Assembly: GCF_002101595.1 (NCBI RefSeq)
Contig: NZ_LQOM01000016.1
Coordinates: forward strand, 124,001 to 188,000
Direction of reading: 5' to 3'
DNA length: 64,000 nt
Origin: Mycobacterium celatum
GTDB taxonomy: Bacteria; Actinomycetota; Actinomycetes; Mycobacteriales; Mycobacteriaceae
Made by a program: the position numbers and the translations under genes. Numbering within the stretch: the stretch's first letter is position 1; every line of letters starts with the position of its first letter. Below the pieces are notes generated by a model, which saw nothing but the letters and a program-made list of their open reading frames with translations, did no database searches and was not told the origin of the DNA. Shown here in pieces: positions 25,975 through 34,590 of the stretch.

Positions 25975-27735
25975 GTGTTCGACCTCAAAATCACTGGTGG
26001 CACCGTTGTGGACGGAACTGGCGCGGACCGCTTCGACGCCGATGTGGCGGCGAAGGACGGCAAGATCGTCGAAGTTCGCCGTCGCGGGCCGGGCGACCCG
26101 CCGCTGCAGGGCGAGGCCGCCGAGACGATCGACGCGACCGGCAAGATCGTCGCGCCGGGATTCGTCGACATCCACACCCACTACGACGGTCAGGTCAGCT
26201 GGGACGACCTGCTCGAGCCCTCCAGCACCCACGGCGTGACCACGGTCGTCATGGGCAACTGCGGTGTCGGTTTCGCGCCGGTACAGCCCGGGCGTGAGCA
26301 ATGGCTCATCGAGCTGATGGAGGGCGTCGAAGACATTCCGGGAACCGCGCTGTCCGAAGGCATTACGTGGGGCTGGGAAAGCTACGCGGAGTACCTCGAC
26401 GTGATCGGCCAACGCGAGCTTGCCGTCGACGTCGGCAGCCAGATCGCGCACGGCACCGTTCGCGCGTATGTGATGGGGGAGCGCGGCGCCCGCAACGAAC
26501 CCGCCACCCCGGACGACATCGCGGCGATGAGCCGGGTGGTGCAGGAAGCGGTGGAGGCCGGCGCCCTGGGGTTCTCGTCGTCGCGAACGCTTGCCCATCG
26601 CGCGATGGACGGCGAACCCGTCCCCGGCACGTTCGCGGCCGAAGAGGAGCTGTTCGCGCTCGGCCGTGCCATGGCGGCCGGCGGCGGCGCCGTGTTCGAG
26701 CTTGCCCCGCAGGGCGCGGCGGGGGAGGACATCGTCGCGCCGAAAAAGGAGATGGAGTGGATGCGACGGCTGGGCGCCGAGATCGACGTCGCGTTGAGCT
26801 TCGCGCTGATCCAGGTCGACGCCGACCCCAAGCTGTGGCGCGAGCAGCTCGACATCTCGGCGGCCGCCCACGAAGAAGGCAGTCGCCTGCATCCGCAGAT
26901 CGCGGCGCGCCCGTTCGGGATGCTGCTCGGGTTTCCCGGCCACCACGCCTTCAGCCACCGCCCGACCTATCAGCGCCTGAAGGCCGAGTGCAGCCGTGAA
27001 GAACTCGCCGGGCGCCTGACCGAACCGGCGGTACGGGCGGCCATCTTGAGCGAAGACGACATACCGCCCGACCCAAATGTGTTGTTCGACGCCATGTTTG
27101 CGTTCGCGCAGCACTCGGTCGACCGGCTCTACCCGCTGGGCGAGCCACCCGACTACGAGCCCACGCCCGACCGCACTGTCGCCGCCATCGCCCGGGAACG
27201 CGGCGAGGATCCGCTGGCGACCATGTACGACCTGATGCTGGAAGACGACGCCGGCGCAATGCTGATGCTGCCGCTGTTCAACTACGCCGACGGCAACCAC
27301 GACGCGATCCGCGAGATGCTGACCCACCCAGCCGGTGTGTTGGGGCTGTCCGACGGCGGCGCGCATTGCAGCATGATTTGTGACGCGTCGTATCCGACGT
27401 TCCTGCTGACGCACTGGGCGCGCGATCGTCGACGTGGCGAGAAGCTGCCGCTGGAGTACGTCATCCGCAAGCAGTCTCACGAGACCGCGCAGCTGTTCGG
27501 GCTGTCGGATCGCGGGGTGATCGGTATCGGAAAGAAGGCCGACCTCAACGTGATCGACATGAATGCTCTGACGCTGCACGCCCCGCGCATGGCCTACGAC
27601 CTACCAGCCGGCGGACACCGGCTCATGCAGGGCGCCTCCGGTTACAGCGCCACGATCGTCAACGGCGTGGTGACGCGCCGCGACGGCGTCGACACCGGCG
27701 CCCGGCCCGGCCGGTTGGTGCGCGGAGCGCGTTGA
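25975..27735 (+). CDS. N-acyl-D-amino-acid deacylase-like amidohydrolase
   Basis: A 586-residue metal-dependent hydrolase. The first metal motif is [11 protein letters not shown] (H67, H69), and later landmarks are [21 protein letters not shown] and [20 protein letters not shown], where the Asp is the expected metal ligand. The N- and C-terminal beta strands around the barrel match the D-aminoacylase subgroup, which is often misannotated, so the true substrate may be an amide or ester other than an acylated D-amino acid. The GTG start has GGGAG a few bases upstream. It is divergent from the Rieske/TetR operon across a shared operator. Confidence 0.87.
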   Translation: MFDLKITGGTVVDGTGADRFDADVAAKDGKIVEVRRRGPGDPPLQGEAAETIDATGKIVAPGFVDIHTHYDGQVSWDDLLEPSSTHGVTTVVMGNCGVGFAPVQPGREQWLIELMEGVEDIPGTALSEGITWGWESYAEYLDVIGQRELAVDVGSQIAHGTVRAYVMGERGARNEPATPDDIAAMSRVVQEAVEAGALGFSSSRTLAHRAMDGEPVPGTFAAEEELFALGRAMAAGGGAVFELAPQGAAGEDIVAPKKEMEWMRRLGAEIDVALSFALIQVDADPKLWREQLDISAAAHEEGSRLHPQIAARPFGMLLGFPGHHAFSHRPTYQRLKAECSREELAGRLTEPAVRAAILSEDDIPPDPNVLFDAMFAFAQHSVDRLYPLGEPPDYEPTPDRTVAAIARERGEDPLATMYDLMLEDDAGAMLMLPLFNYADGNHDAIREMLTHPAGVLGLSDGGAHCSMICDASYPTFLLTHWARDRRRGEKLPLEYVIRKQSHETAQLFGLSDRGVIGIGKKADLNVIDMNALTLHAPRMAYDLPAGGHRLMQGASGYSATIVNGVVTRRDGVDTGARPGRLVRGAR

Positions 27736-27740
27736 GTCGC

Positions 27741-28130
27741 GTGACGATCGATAAAGCCGCGCTCGTTGCCGGCAGCGTCCGATGTGCCTCGGGCGTACAT
27801 TTTCTCGTCGATCCGCTGCGCGCAAACCGGCTCTGGGGTGATCCGGAGGAGCCGACGCCGACGGCGCAATTGCTGTTGCGGTCGATGGGTTACCGGGACG
27901 CACTGATCGGTGGGCTACTCGCCACGGCCGCGCTGCGCGGTAAGAACACCCGCGGGTGGTTCCTGGCGTCCGGCGGTGCCGACGCGGCCGACCTGCTCGG
28001 CGGGCTGAGTGTTCATCGCGAGATGAAGCGCTCACAACTCGTCGGCCTGAGCGGCGCGGTCCTCGGCATCGCCGTCGGGCTCTGGGGCGCGACGCGGCGG
28101 ACCGCAACGTCAGGTGAGGCGACGGAATAA
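27741..28130 (+). CDS. Small hydrophobic protein, DUF4267-like
   Basis: A 129-residue protein with three to four hydrophobic segments, including LLLRSMGYRDALIGGLLATAAL and LVGLSGAVLGIAVGLWGATR. The conserved-looking core is FLVDPLRANRLWGDPEEPTP followed by GYRDALIG, resembling small membrane proteins of unknown function. The GTG at 27741 fits; an alternative TTG at 27732 overlaps the amidohydrolase stop as TTGA. Cotranscription with the amidohydrolase is likely. No function can be assigned. Confidence 0.7.
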   Translation: MTIDKAALVAGSVRCASGVHFLVDPLRANRLWGDPEEPTPTAQLLLRSMGYRDALIGGLLATAALRGKNTRGWFLASGGADAADLLGGLSVHREMKRSQLVGLSGAVLGIAVGLWGATRRTATSGEATE

Positions 28131-28186
28131 GCTCCCGCCGACGCGGTGTTCAGTGTGGTCGTCACATGTCGACGACGGGAGCAAGC

Positions 28187-29014
28187 ATGGGCATCGGTGT
28201 CCTCACCTTCGTTACGGACGAGGGAATCAGTCCAGTCGAACTGGGCGCGGCACTCGAGCAGCGCGGGTTTGAGTCGCTGTTCCTCGCCGAACACACGCAC
28301 ATCCCCGTCGACGCGCGAACCCCGTATCCGGGCGGAGGTCCGATCCCGCCCAAGTACTACCGCACGCTGGATCCGTTTGTGGCGCTGACCGCCGCGGCGG
28401 TCGCCACCAAGACGCTGGTTGTGGGCACCGGTATCGCATTAGTGCCGCAGCGGGATCCGATCCTGACGGCCAAAGAGGTGGCGTCCCTGGATCTGGTGTC
28501 GCAGGGGCGATTTCGCTTCGGCGTGGGCGTGGGCTGGCTGCGCGAAGAAATCGCCAACCATGGCGTCGACCCCGCGGTTCGCGGCCGCCTCTCCGAAGAG
28601 CGGTTGCGCGCGATGATCGAGATCTGGACCCAGGAGAAAGCGGAATTCCACGGAGAATTCGTGGATTTCGACCCTATCTACAGTTGGCCGAAGCCGACCA
28701 CGCGGCCGTATCCGCCGCTGTACATAGGCGGCGGGCCGGCCATTTTCCGGCGCATCGCCCGGCTGAATACGGGTTGGATTTCCATGGCCCCGTCGGCAGA
28801 CGCGTTATCGGGCCAACTCGAGGAACTGCGCGCTGTTGCCGGCCCCGACGTGCCGGTGATCAACATCCATGCCGGCGAGCCGAAGGCCAACGACGTCGAA
28901 ACGTATCGTGATCTCGGCGTCGAGCACGTGTTGATCGAATTGCCGACCGAGCCGCGCGATCAGACTCTTCGCCGTCTGGATGAGTTGCAGACCGAGTTCG
29001 CCGAACTAGGGTAA
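28187..29014 (+). CDS. LLM-class F420-dependent oxidoreductase
   Basis: A 275-residue luciferase-like monooxygenase-fold protein that probably uses coenzyme F420, as is common in mycobacteria. Landmarks are GIGVLTFVTDEGISPVELG at the N-terminus, ESLFLAEHTHIP, VGTGIALVPQRDPILTAKEVASLDLVS, FRFGVGVGWLREEI and PLYIGGG. I chose ATG 28187 because GGGAG lies 6 nt upstream and the conserved N-terminus starts there; ATG 28166 adds seven residues. Substrate unknown. Confidence 0.88.
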   Translation: MGIGVLTFVTDEGISPVELGAALEQRGFESLFLAEHTHIPVDARTPYPGGGPIPPKYYRTLDPFVALTAAAVATKTLVVGTGIALVPQRDPILTAKEVASLDLVSQGRFRFGVGVGWLREEIANHGVDPAVRGRLSEERLRAMIEIWTQEKAEFHGEFVDFDPIYSWPKPTTRPYPPLYIGGGPAIFRRIARLNTGWISMAPSADALSGQLEELRAVAGPDVPVINIHAGEPKANDVETYRDLGVEHVLIELPTEPRDQTLRRLDELQTEFAELG

Positions 29015-29033
29015 GCGCGGGATGCGCTGAGCA

Positions 29034-29612
29034 TCACCGTGTGAGTGCTTGGTCGACCAATGTCTCGGCAGCCGCGCGAGCCTGCGCCCACGGTGACGAG
29101 TCCTCGAGTGACGTGGTCAGTGCGGCTGCACCCTCGTAGAGCACAGCGAGCTGGCTGCCCAGTAGGCGGGGGTCGGCGGCGCCTGCTTGCCGGGCCAACT
29201 CGGTGAGACCGTCGATGAAGTTGTGTTTGGTTGCCTGGACGATTTGTTGAACTCCCGGCATTGCTCCTGCTGCCTCGACGGCCGCGTTGTGGAAGGGGCA
29301 GCCTCGCAGGGGTGCTTCAGCAGCGGTGGGTCTGTCGAACACGGCTAGTAGCCTTTCGCGCGGTCTCAGGCCGACTGTATGCGCAACGGGGTTCGCGATA
29401 CGTTCCCTGATGCTGTGCAGGTACTCCTCCACCACTGCCGTCTTGCTCGGAAAGTGTTGGTACAGGGTGCGTTTGGAGACCGACGATTCAGCGGCGAGTC
29501 GCTCGACGCCGGTGGCGTTGATGCCCTCCCGATAGAACAGCTCTGCAGCAGTGTCCAGAATGCGCTGGCGTGCACCACGGCCACCCCTGCTCGTTGCACG
29601 CTGGTTGCCCAT
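29034..29612 (-). CDS. TetR-family repressor (divergent from SDR)
   Basis: A 192-residue regulator with helix-turn-helix region RILDTAAELFYREGINATGVERLAAESSVSKRTLYQHFPSKTAVVEEYL and a ligand domain containing GCPFHNAAVEAAG. The divergent intergenic region carries two near-identical 18-bp palindromes. The TATACT -10 of this gene (29619-29624, 6 nt from ATG) overlaps the first of them, so autorepression is built into the promoter. The divergent SDR gene is the evident target. Confidence 0.9.
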   Translation of the reverse strand: MGNQRATSRGGRGARQRILDTAAELFYREGINATGVERLAAESSVSKRTLYQHFPSKTAVVEEYLHSIRERIANPVAHTVGLRPRERLLAVFDRPTAAEAPLRGCPFHNAAVEAAGAMPGVQQIVQATKHNFIDGLTELARQAGAADPRLLGSQLAVLYEGAAALTTSLEDSSPWAQARAAAETLVDQALTR

Positions 29613-29619
29613 ACTGCGA

Positions 29620-29637
29620 GTATACCGATCGGTTTAC
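29620..29637. promoter_or_regulatory. TetR operator copy 1
   Basis: GTATACCGATCGGTTTAC is palindromic around CGATCG and matches copy 2 in 16 of 18 bases. It overlaps the TATACT -10 hexamer (29619-29624) of the TetR gene. Confidence 0.75.
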
Positions 29638-29674
29638 AAGAGCGTCAGGGCGGTGTACGGTTGCGGCGACGGAA

Positions 29675-29692
29675 GTACACCAATCGGTTTAC
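29675..29692. promoter_or_regulatory. TetR operator copy 2
   Basis: GTACACCAATCGGTTTAC lies 55 bp from copy 1 centre to centre and 11 bp ahead of the SDR start, so a bound repressor would block the SDR. Confidence 0.75.
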
Positions 29693-29703
29693 TAGGAGTA
29701 GGC

Positions 29704-30564
29704 ATGAAAAAACGAACGTCCGTGGCGCTGGTTACCGGCGTCTCCTCGGGAATCGGCCAGGCAGTGGCGAGCGCCTTGGCCGCGCAGGGTTTCGAAGTCT
29801 TCGGCACAAGCCGCAACCCGGAACGCACCAAGCCCATCGCGGGTGTGGAATTGGTCCGGCTGGACGTCACCGATGCTTCGTCCGTTTCCGCAGCCGTCTC
29901 AACTGTCATCCAGCGTGCCGGTCGCATCGACGTCTTGGTCAACAATGCCGGTGCCGGCGTCGTCGGCGCCGGGGAGGAGAGCTCTATCACCCAGGGCCAG
30001 CAGCTCTTCGACACGAATTTCTTCGGGCTAGTCCGGTTGACCCGTGAGGTGCTGCCTTTTCTGCGTGCGCAGGGCAGCGGGCGCATCATCAATATCAGCT
30101 CGGTGCTGGGGTTCCTGCCAGCGCCGTACGCCGCCTTGTATGCGGCCACCAAGCACGCGGTCGAGGGATACTCGGAATCCCTCGACCATGAAACCCGCGA
30201 ATTCGGCGTGCGGGTCTCGGTCGTCGAACCCGCCTACACGAACACCTCCTTCGAAGCCAACGCCGTTGAAGCCGATTCACCGATAGACAGCTACTCGAAC
30301 ACTCGTGAGCACCTCCGGCAGGTTCTCAGCGCGGCGATACAGCGCGGCGATGACCCCGCAGTGGTCGCGCAGGCGGTCCTCAAGGCGGCGACCAGCAGTG
30401 TGCCGAAGCGGCGGTACCCGGCGGGACCTCTAGCACGTCGGCTGGCGTTGCTGAAGCGGTTGGCTCCAGCCGCCGTGCTGGACAAGGGAATTCGTAAATC
30501 GAACGGGCTGGCGACAGCGCCGAAACCCCACCGCCGCAGCGAGCGACTGCACTTGGCCTCGTAA
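29704..30564 (+). CDS. Short-chain dehydrogenase/reductase (TetR-controlled)
   Basis: A 286-residue classical SDR with TGVSSGIGQAVASAL (NAD(P) binding, near residues 11-25), LVNNAGAG, and catalytic Ser in NISSVLG with YAATK. The C-terminal extension after residue 240 is basic. ATG 29704 is preceded by AGGAG. The adjacent divergent TetR and twin operators indicate induction by a small molecule, perhaps a quinone, aldehyde or xenobiotic. Cofactor preference (NADP, from the TSRNPER segment after beta-2) is an inference. Confidence 0.9.
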   Translation: MKKRTSVALVTGVSSGIGQAVASALAAQGFEVFGTSRNPERTKPIAGVELVRLDVTDASSVSAAVSTVIQRAGRIDVLVNNAGAGVVGAGEESSITQGQQLFDTNFFGLVRLTREVLPFLRAQGSGRIINISSVLGFLPAPYAALYAATKHAVEGYSESLDHETREFGVRVSVVEPAYTNTSFEANAVEADSPIDSYSNTREHLRQVLSAAIQRGDDPAVVAQAVLKAATSSVPKRRYPAGPLARRLALLKRLAPAAVLDKGIRKSNGLATAPKPHRRSERLHLAS

Positions 30565-30569
30565 ACGCT

Positions 30570-30575
30570 TACCCT
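30570..30575 (+). promoter_or_regulatory. -10 hexamer of the DUF488 gene (leaderless)
   Basis: TACCCT lies 6 nt before ATG 30582. Confidence 0.45.
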
Positions 30576-30581
30576 GGCCCT

Positions 30582-30935
30582 ATGGCCAAGAGCCGCATTC
30601 AGATCGCCCGGGTCTATGACGACCCGGAACCCGACGAGGGCCAGCGCGTCCTGGTGGACCGAGTGTGGCCACGTGGATTCCGCAACGACGACCCGCGGGT
30701 GGGCACCTGGTGCAAGGACGTCGCACCGTCGAAAGAACTGCGCGACTGGTACGGGCACAAGCCGAAGCGTTTTGACGAATTCGCCAAGCGGTACGAGAAG
30801 GAACTGCAGGGCAACGACGCTTTAGCGGACCTCCGGAAGCTGACGAAAAGCGGGCCCGTGACGCTGGTGACCGCCACCCGCGACGTCGAGGGCAGTCAAG
30901 CTGCGGTGCTGGCGAAGCTGCTCAAACGCCGCTGA
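30582..30935 (+). CDS. DUF488-family protein (Rv3073c-like)
   Basis: A 117-residue protein with the family signatures VLVDRVWPRGFRNDDPRVGTWCKDVAPSKELRDWYGHKPKRFDEFAKRY and the C-terminal VTLVTATRDVEGSQAAVL. DUF488 proteins are small cytosolic proteins of unknown function, sometimes linked to stress. The length and the nearby crcB and pgm genes match M. tuberculosis Rv3073c. It ends in front of a 15-bp inverted repeat. Confidence 0.88.
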   Translation: MAKSRIQIARVYDDPEPDEGQRVLVDRVWPRGFRNDDPRVGTWCKDVAPSKELRDWYGHKPKRFDEFAKRYEKELQGNDALADLRKLTKSGPVTLVTATRDVEGSQAAVLAKLLKRR

Positions 30936-30945
30936 CCTCGAGGCA

Positions 30946-31004
30946 CCGAGCCTGTAGTTATCGTGCGGGTCACTCGGACTTTTGCGCGCTAACTACAGGC
31001 TCGG
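30946..31004. terminator. 15-bp inverted repeat between convergent genes
   Basis: CCGAGCCTGTAGTTA at 30946-30960 pairs perfectly with 30990-31004 across a 29-nt loop. It sits between the convergent DUF488 and DUF190 genes, so it may be a bidirectional terminator. No U-tract follows on either strand. Confidence 0.6.
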
Positions 31005-31021
31005 CGCTGACGCCGCTGACT

Positions 31022-32101
31022 TCAGTAGTCGTACTGCGCCAAGTCGGCGTCGCCGTCGCGACCCGACCCGTCGATCGACAACACCGCCGGCACCATCTCG
31101 CTGGTGACCATGCCGTGCTCGGCCGTCAGCTCGTCGACGATGTCGAAACTGCGCACAATCCACTCCGGCGTGTCGATGATGATCGTGACGACGGGCACCT
31201 GGCGCACCAACTGAAACAGCTTGTCCCCGTGTGGCTTATGGTCGCCGTGGAATCCCCAGATGCCGCGCAGTACAGTGGCGCCGCGGGCCATTCCCGACTC
31301 GAGCAGCTGGCGAACGAGTGCGCGGTGAATCGGCACACCGCCGTGTGCGGTGGCCTCGCTGGTGTGCACCATGATCTTCTGCCACAGCGGGCGGCCCTGC
31401 TTGTCGGTTGCCGGCAGACGGTGCGGTCGAGACACCAACTCTCCGTCGCGTTTGCACAGTCGTACCCGCTCGACCGTCAGCAATGGATTGGGCATCGCCG
31501 CGCTGAGTTCGGCGACCGCCGCCGACACCTGCGCCGCGGTCCCGATCGAGATGATCATCAGCGGAACGTTGACGTTGCGGCTGAAGAACCGGGCCCGGTA
31601 ACGCTGCCCGTGCGCGGTGCCGTCGACACCGAGAAACACTCCGGCACCGGCGAATCCCTGCCGATGCAGCAGATCGCACACCGCGCGGAAGGCCGGCACC
31701 CCGGCGATGCGCTCCTGGCGGCCGACATAGACGGTGAGCTTGAGGGTGTCGCGTGCGTCGGTGCTGAAGTCGCCGCCGACCAGTCGGGCACGTTCCAGCG
31801 TCACCAGACCGCGACCGGTCATCGCCACCACGTCGTCGACCAGCCCGCTGACCTTGGACTCGACGTCGACGGCGGCGATCGCCACCGGCGGGTCTTCGGA
31901 CAGGCTCAGCGATTCGTCGGTGCGCAGCACGTGGCGCAGCCCGAAACTGGCGATGCCGCGCAGCATCACGCTGGTCGCTACTTCGCGGCGGCCGTAAAGC
32001 TCCAGCATCGCGTCGGCCAGAAACCCTTGCCCCGCAGCGCCATTCACTGCGCGCTGGCGTTCACCGAAGTAGGTGGTGAGCTTCAGGCACGGCTGGTTCA
32101 T
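31022..32101 (-). CDS. Triple DUF190-domain protein (Rv3071-like)
   Basis: A 359-residue protein made of three related DUF190 modules. They start near residues 6 (LKLTTYFGER), 125 (LKLTVYVGRQERIAGVPAFRAVC) and 243 (KIMVHTSEATAHGGVPIHRALV), each with a downstream GVP...LHRQGFAGAGVF-type helix-turn. DUF190 proteins resemble PII-like sensors and travel with CrcB fluoride channels. The ATG at 32101 overlaps the second crcB stop by 4 bp, so all three genes are cotranslated. A role in regulating fluoride export is inferred from context only. Confidence 0.85.
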   Translation of the reverse strand: MNQPCLKLTTYFGERQRAVNGAAGQGFLADAMLELYGRREVATSVMLRGIASFGLRHVLRTDESLSLSEDPPVAIAAVDVESKVSGLVDDVVAMTGRGLVTLERARLVGGDFSTDARDTLKLTVYVGRQERIAGVPAFRAVCDLLHRQGFAGAGVFLGVDGTAHGQRYRARFFSRNVNVPLMIISIGTAAQVSAAVAELSAAMPNPLLTVERVRLCKRDGELVSRPHRLPATDKQGRPLWQKIMVHTSEATAHGGVPIHRALVRQLLESGMARGATVLRGIWGFHGDHKPHGDKLFQLVRQVPVVTIIIDTPEWIVRSFDIVDELTAEHGMVTSEMVPAVLSIDGSGRDGDADLAQYDY

Positions 32102-32454
32102 AACCGATCCGCGACCCATTGGCCGAGCAAAGCAGCCGCCATGCCGAGCACCATGCTGACGACGATATTCGCGACGGCGAACCAGACCTGCCGTTCCTCA
32201 CCAAGCCGCTGGGTTTCCAGCATCCAGGTCGAAAACGTGGTGTAGGAGCCGATGAACGCGGTGTCCGCCAACAGCGCGGCGTGCCGGCTCAGCGCCAGAC
32301 CGCCGACGAGGCCGAGCAGCGCCGCGCCGCTGATGTTGACTGTCAGCGTCCCGAACGGAAACGACCGCGCCGCCCGGCGGCCCACCGCACCGTCGACCAC
32401 AAAACGCAGCACCGAGCCGATGCCGCCGGCAAGCAGCACGCCGAGCCAGACCAT
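32098..32454 (-). CDS. crcB: Fluoride channel CrcB/Fluc subunit 2
   Basis: A 118-residue four-helix protein of the Fluc family, which exports fluoride as a dual-topology dimer. The markers are GGIGSVLRFVVDG near residues 10-22, the FGTLTVNISGAALLG segment, and IGSYTTFSTWMLE. The TTFST element contributes to the pore. Two unequal copies encoded together usually form antiparallel heterodimers. Its start shares a base with the first copy's stop (TGATG). Confidence 0.88.
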   Translation of the reverse strand: MVWLGVLLAGGIGSVLRFVVDGAVGRRAARSFPFGTLTVNISGAALLGLVGGLALSRHAALLADTAFIGSYTTFSTWMLETQRLGEERQVWFAVANIVVSMVLGMAAALLGQWVADRL

Positions 32455-32849
32455 CAGCGCACCCGCACCCGTCGCACCGCGGCGGTGGCCAGATACACCG
32501 AGAGCAATCCCGCCGTGATGCTGGCAGCGATATAGCCGAGCGCCAGGCCGTATCGCTGGTGTTCGATCATCTCCAGCGTTTCGATCTGCATGGTGGAAAA
32601 CGTGGTCAGCCCGCCGCACAGCCCGGTGCCGAGCAGCGGCCGGCGATAGCTCGACAGCGGCAGCCGCTCCAGCAGCCGGGTGGTGAAATAGCCCACCAAG
32701 AACGCGCCGACGATGTTGGCGGTGAACGTCGGCCACGGCCAGCGCGTCGGATCCGGCTCGGCCAGGCTGTTCAGTCCGGCGCGGGCTGTGGCACCGAGCG
32801 CGCCTCCGACGAAGACGGCGGCCAACTCGCGGTAGTCGTGGCCAGGCAT
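32454..32849 (-). CDS. crcB: Fluoride channel CrcB/Fluc subunit 1
   Basis: A 131-residue Fluc-family subunit with [15 protein letters not shown] near the N-terminus, [17 protein letters not shown], and [18 protein letters not shown], the conserved pore motif. ATG 32849 is chosen because a TACGCT hexamer lies 6 nt upstream (leaderless spacing); a longer in-frame start would run into pgm. It heads the crcB-crcB-DUF190 operon, in the same order as M. tuberculosis Rv3069-Rv3071. Confidence 0.9.
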   Translation of the reverse strand: MPGHDYRELAAVFVGGALGATARAGLNSLAEPDPTRWPWPTFTANIVGAFLVGYFTTRLLERLPLSSYRRPLLGTGLCGGLTTFSTMQIETLEMIEHQRYGLALGYIAASITAGLLSVYLATAAVRRVRVR

Positions 32850-32855
32850 TCCAGC

Positions 32856-32861
32856 AGCGTA
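32856..32861 (-). promoter_or_regulatory. -10 hexamer of the crcB operon (leaderless)
   Basis: TACGCT on the minus strand lies 6 nt before ATG 32849. I saw no fluoride riboswitch fold in the 94-bp gap to pgm, which fits a transcript with no leader. Confidence 0.45.
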
Positions 32862-32943
32862 GCGGCGATCGCAAGCGCGGCAGAGCCGGGCGCGGCGGGT
32901 CGCCGCCCGGCAGGCCGAGCACGGCATCGGCAGAATTGATGAC

Positions 32944-34590
32944 ATGGTGGCCAACCCGCGTGCCGGTCAGCCGGCCCAGCCCGAGGACCTCGTCGATCTG
33001 CCACACCTGGTGACCGCGTACTACGCATGCGAACCGGACCCCGACGACGTCGCGCAGCAGGTGGCGTTCGGCACGTCCGGGCACCGGGGCTCGGCGCTGG
33101 ACGGGGCGTTCAACGAGGCCCATATCCTGGCGATCACCCAGGCCATCGTCGAATACCGCGCCGCCGCGGGCACCACCGGACCGTTGTTCATCGGCCGCGA
33201 CACGCATGCGCTGTCCGAGCCGGCGTGGGTGTCGGCGCTGGAGGTGTTGGCCGCCAATGACGTGGTGGCGATGATCGACGCCGCCGACCGGTACACGCCC
33301 ACACCGGCGATCAGCCACGCCATCCTCAACTACAACCGCGGCCGCGCCGACGGTCTGGCCGACGGGATCGTCGTCACCCCGTCGCACAATCCGCCCCGCG
33401 ACGGTGGCTTCAAGTACAACCCGCCGCACGGCGGCCCCGCCGACACCGACGTCACCACCGCGATCGCTAACCGTGCCAACGAGATTCTGCGCGACGGGTG
33501 CTCCGCGGTGAAGAGGATGCCTCTAAAGCGGGCATTGCAGACCACGTTTCGCCACGACTACCTCGACGCCTACGTCGACGACCTGCGAAACGTGGTCGAT
33601 ATCAACGCGATTCGTGATGCGGGTGTACGAATCGGCGCCGACCCACTCGGCGGTGCCAGTGTCGACTACTGGGGTGTGATCGCCGAGCGACACAGCCTGG
33701 ATCTGACCGTGGTCAACCCGCGGGTCGACGCGACGTGGCGGTTCATGACGCTGGACACCGATGGCAAGATCCGGATGGACTGCAGCTCGCCGGACGCGAT
33801 GGCTGGGCTTATTTCCGCGATAACCGCCCATCGGGACCGCTACGACATCGCCACCGGTAACGACGCCGACGCCGACCGGCACGGCATCGTGACCCCCGAC
33901 GAGGGCCTGCTCAACCCCAACCACTACCTGGCGGTGGCGATCGACTACCTCTACACGCATCGGCGGGCCTGGCCGGCCAGCGTCGCCGTCGGCAAGACCG
34001 CGGTCAGCTCGTCGATCATCGACAGGGTGGTCGCCGGCCTGGGCCGCGAGCTCGTCGAGGTGCCGGTCGGATTCAAGTGGTTCGTCGACGGCCTGCTCGG
34101 CGGCACTATCGGTTTCGGCGGCGAAGAATCGGCCGGCGCGTCGTTTCTGCGCCGCGACGGCTCGGCGTGGACGACGGATAAGGACGGCATCATCCTCGCG
34201 TTGCTGGCCGCCGAAATCCTGGCCGTCACCGGCGTCACACCGTCGCAGCGTTACCGGGAGTTGGCCGGCAAATACGGAGAGCCGGCGTATGCCCGTGTCG
34301 ACGCACCCGCCGACCGCGACCAGAAGGCCCGGTTAGCGAAGCTAACGGCGGAGCAGGTGGCTGCCACCGAGTTGGCCGGAGAACAGATCACCGCAAAGCT
34401 GACGACGGCGCCCGGCAACGGCGCTCCGCTGGGCGGTTTGAAGGTGACAACAAAGAGCGCATGGTTTGCTGCGCGGCCGTCGGGCACCGAGGACGTTTAC
34501 AAGATCTACGCCGAGTCGTTCCGTGGGCCAAAGCATTTGGCCGAAGTTCAGCAGGCCGCCCAGGAGGTCGTAGATACAGTCATCGGGTGA
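32944..34590 (+). CDS. pgmA: Phosphoglucomutase (alpha-D-glucose phosphate-specific)
   Basis: Interconverts glucose 1- and 6-phosphate. The 548-residue product has the phosphoserine motif [13 protein letters not shown] with Ser at residue 147, the magnesium loop [11 protein letters not shown], the sugar-binding [13 protein letters not shown], and the phosphate-binding [12 protein letters not shown] near the C-terminus. Length and neighbours match M. tuberculosis pgmA (Rv3068c). The stop overlaps the MFS transporter GTG (GTGA), so the two are probably cotranscribed. Divergent from crcB. Confidence 0.96.
   Translation: MVANPRAGQPAQPEDLVDLPHLVTAYYACEPDPDDVAQQVAFGTSGHRGSALDGAFNEAHILAITQAIVEYRAAAGTTGPLFIGRDTHALSEPAWVSALEVLAANDVVAMIDAADRYTPTPAISHAILNYNRGRADGLADGIVVTPSHNPPRDGGFKYNPPHGGPADTDVTTAIANRANEILRDGCSAVKRMPLKRALQTTFRHDYLDAYVDDLRNVVDINAIRDAGVRIGADPLGGASVDYWGVIAERHSLDLTVVNPRVDATWRFMTLDTDGKIRMDCSSPDAMAGLISAITAHRDRYDIATGNDADADRHGIVTPDEGLLNPNHYLAVAIDYLYTHRRAWPASVAVGKTAVSSSIIDRVVAGLGRELVEVPVGFKWFVDGLLGGTIGFGGEESAGASFLRRDGSAWTTDKDGIILALLAAEILAVTGVTPSQRYRELAGKYGEPAYARVDAPADRDQKARLAKLTAEQVAATELAGEQITAKLTTAPGNGAPLGGLKVTTKSAWFAARPSGTEDVYKIYAESFRGPKHLAEVQQAAQEVVDTVIG

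Noticed and set aside
32850..32943. Fluoride riboswitch before crcB
   Set aside because: No fluoride-riboswitch-like pseudoknot sequence is visible, and the crcB promoter layout leaves no leader.
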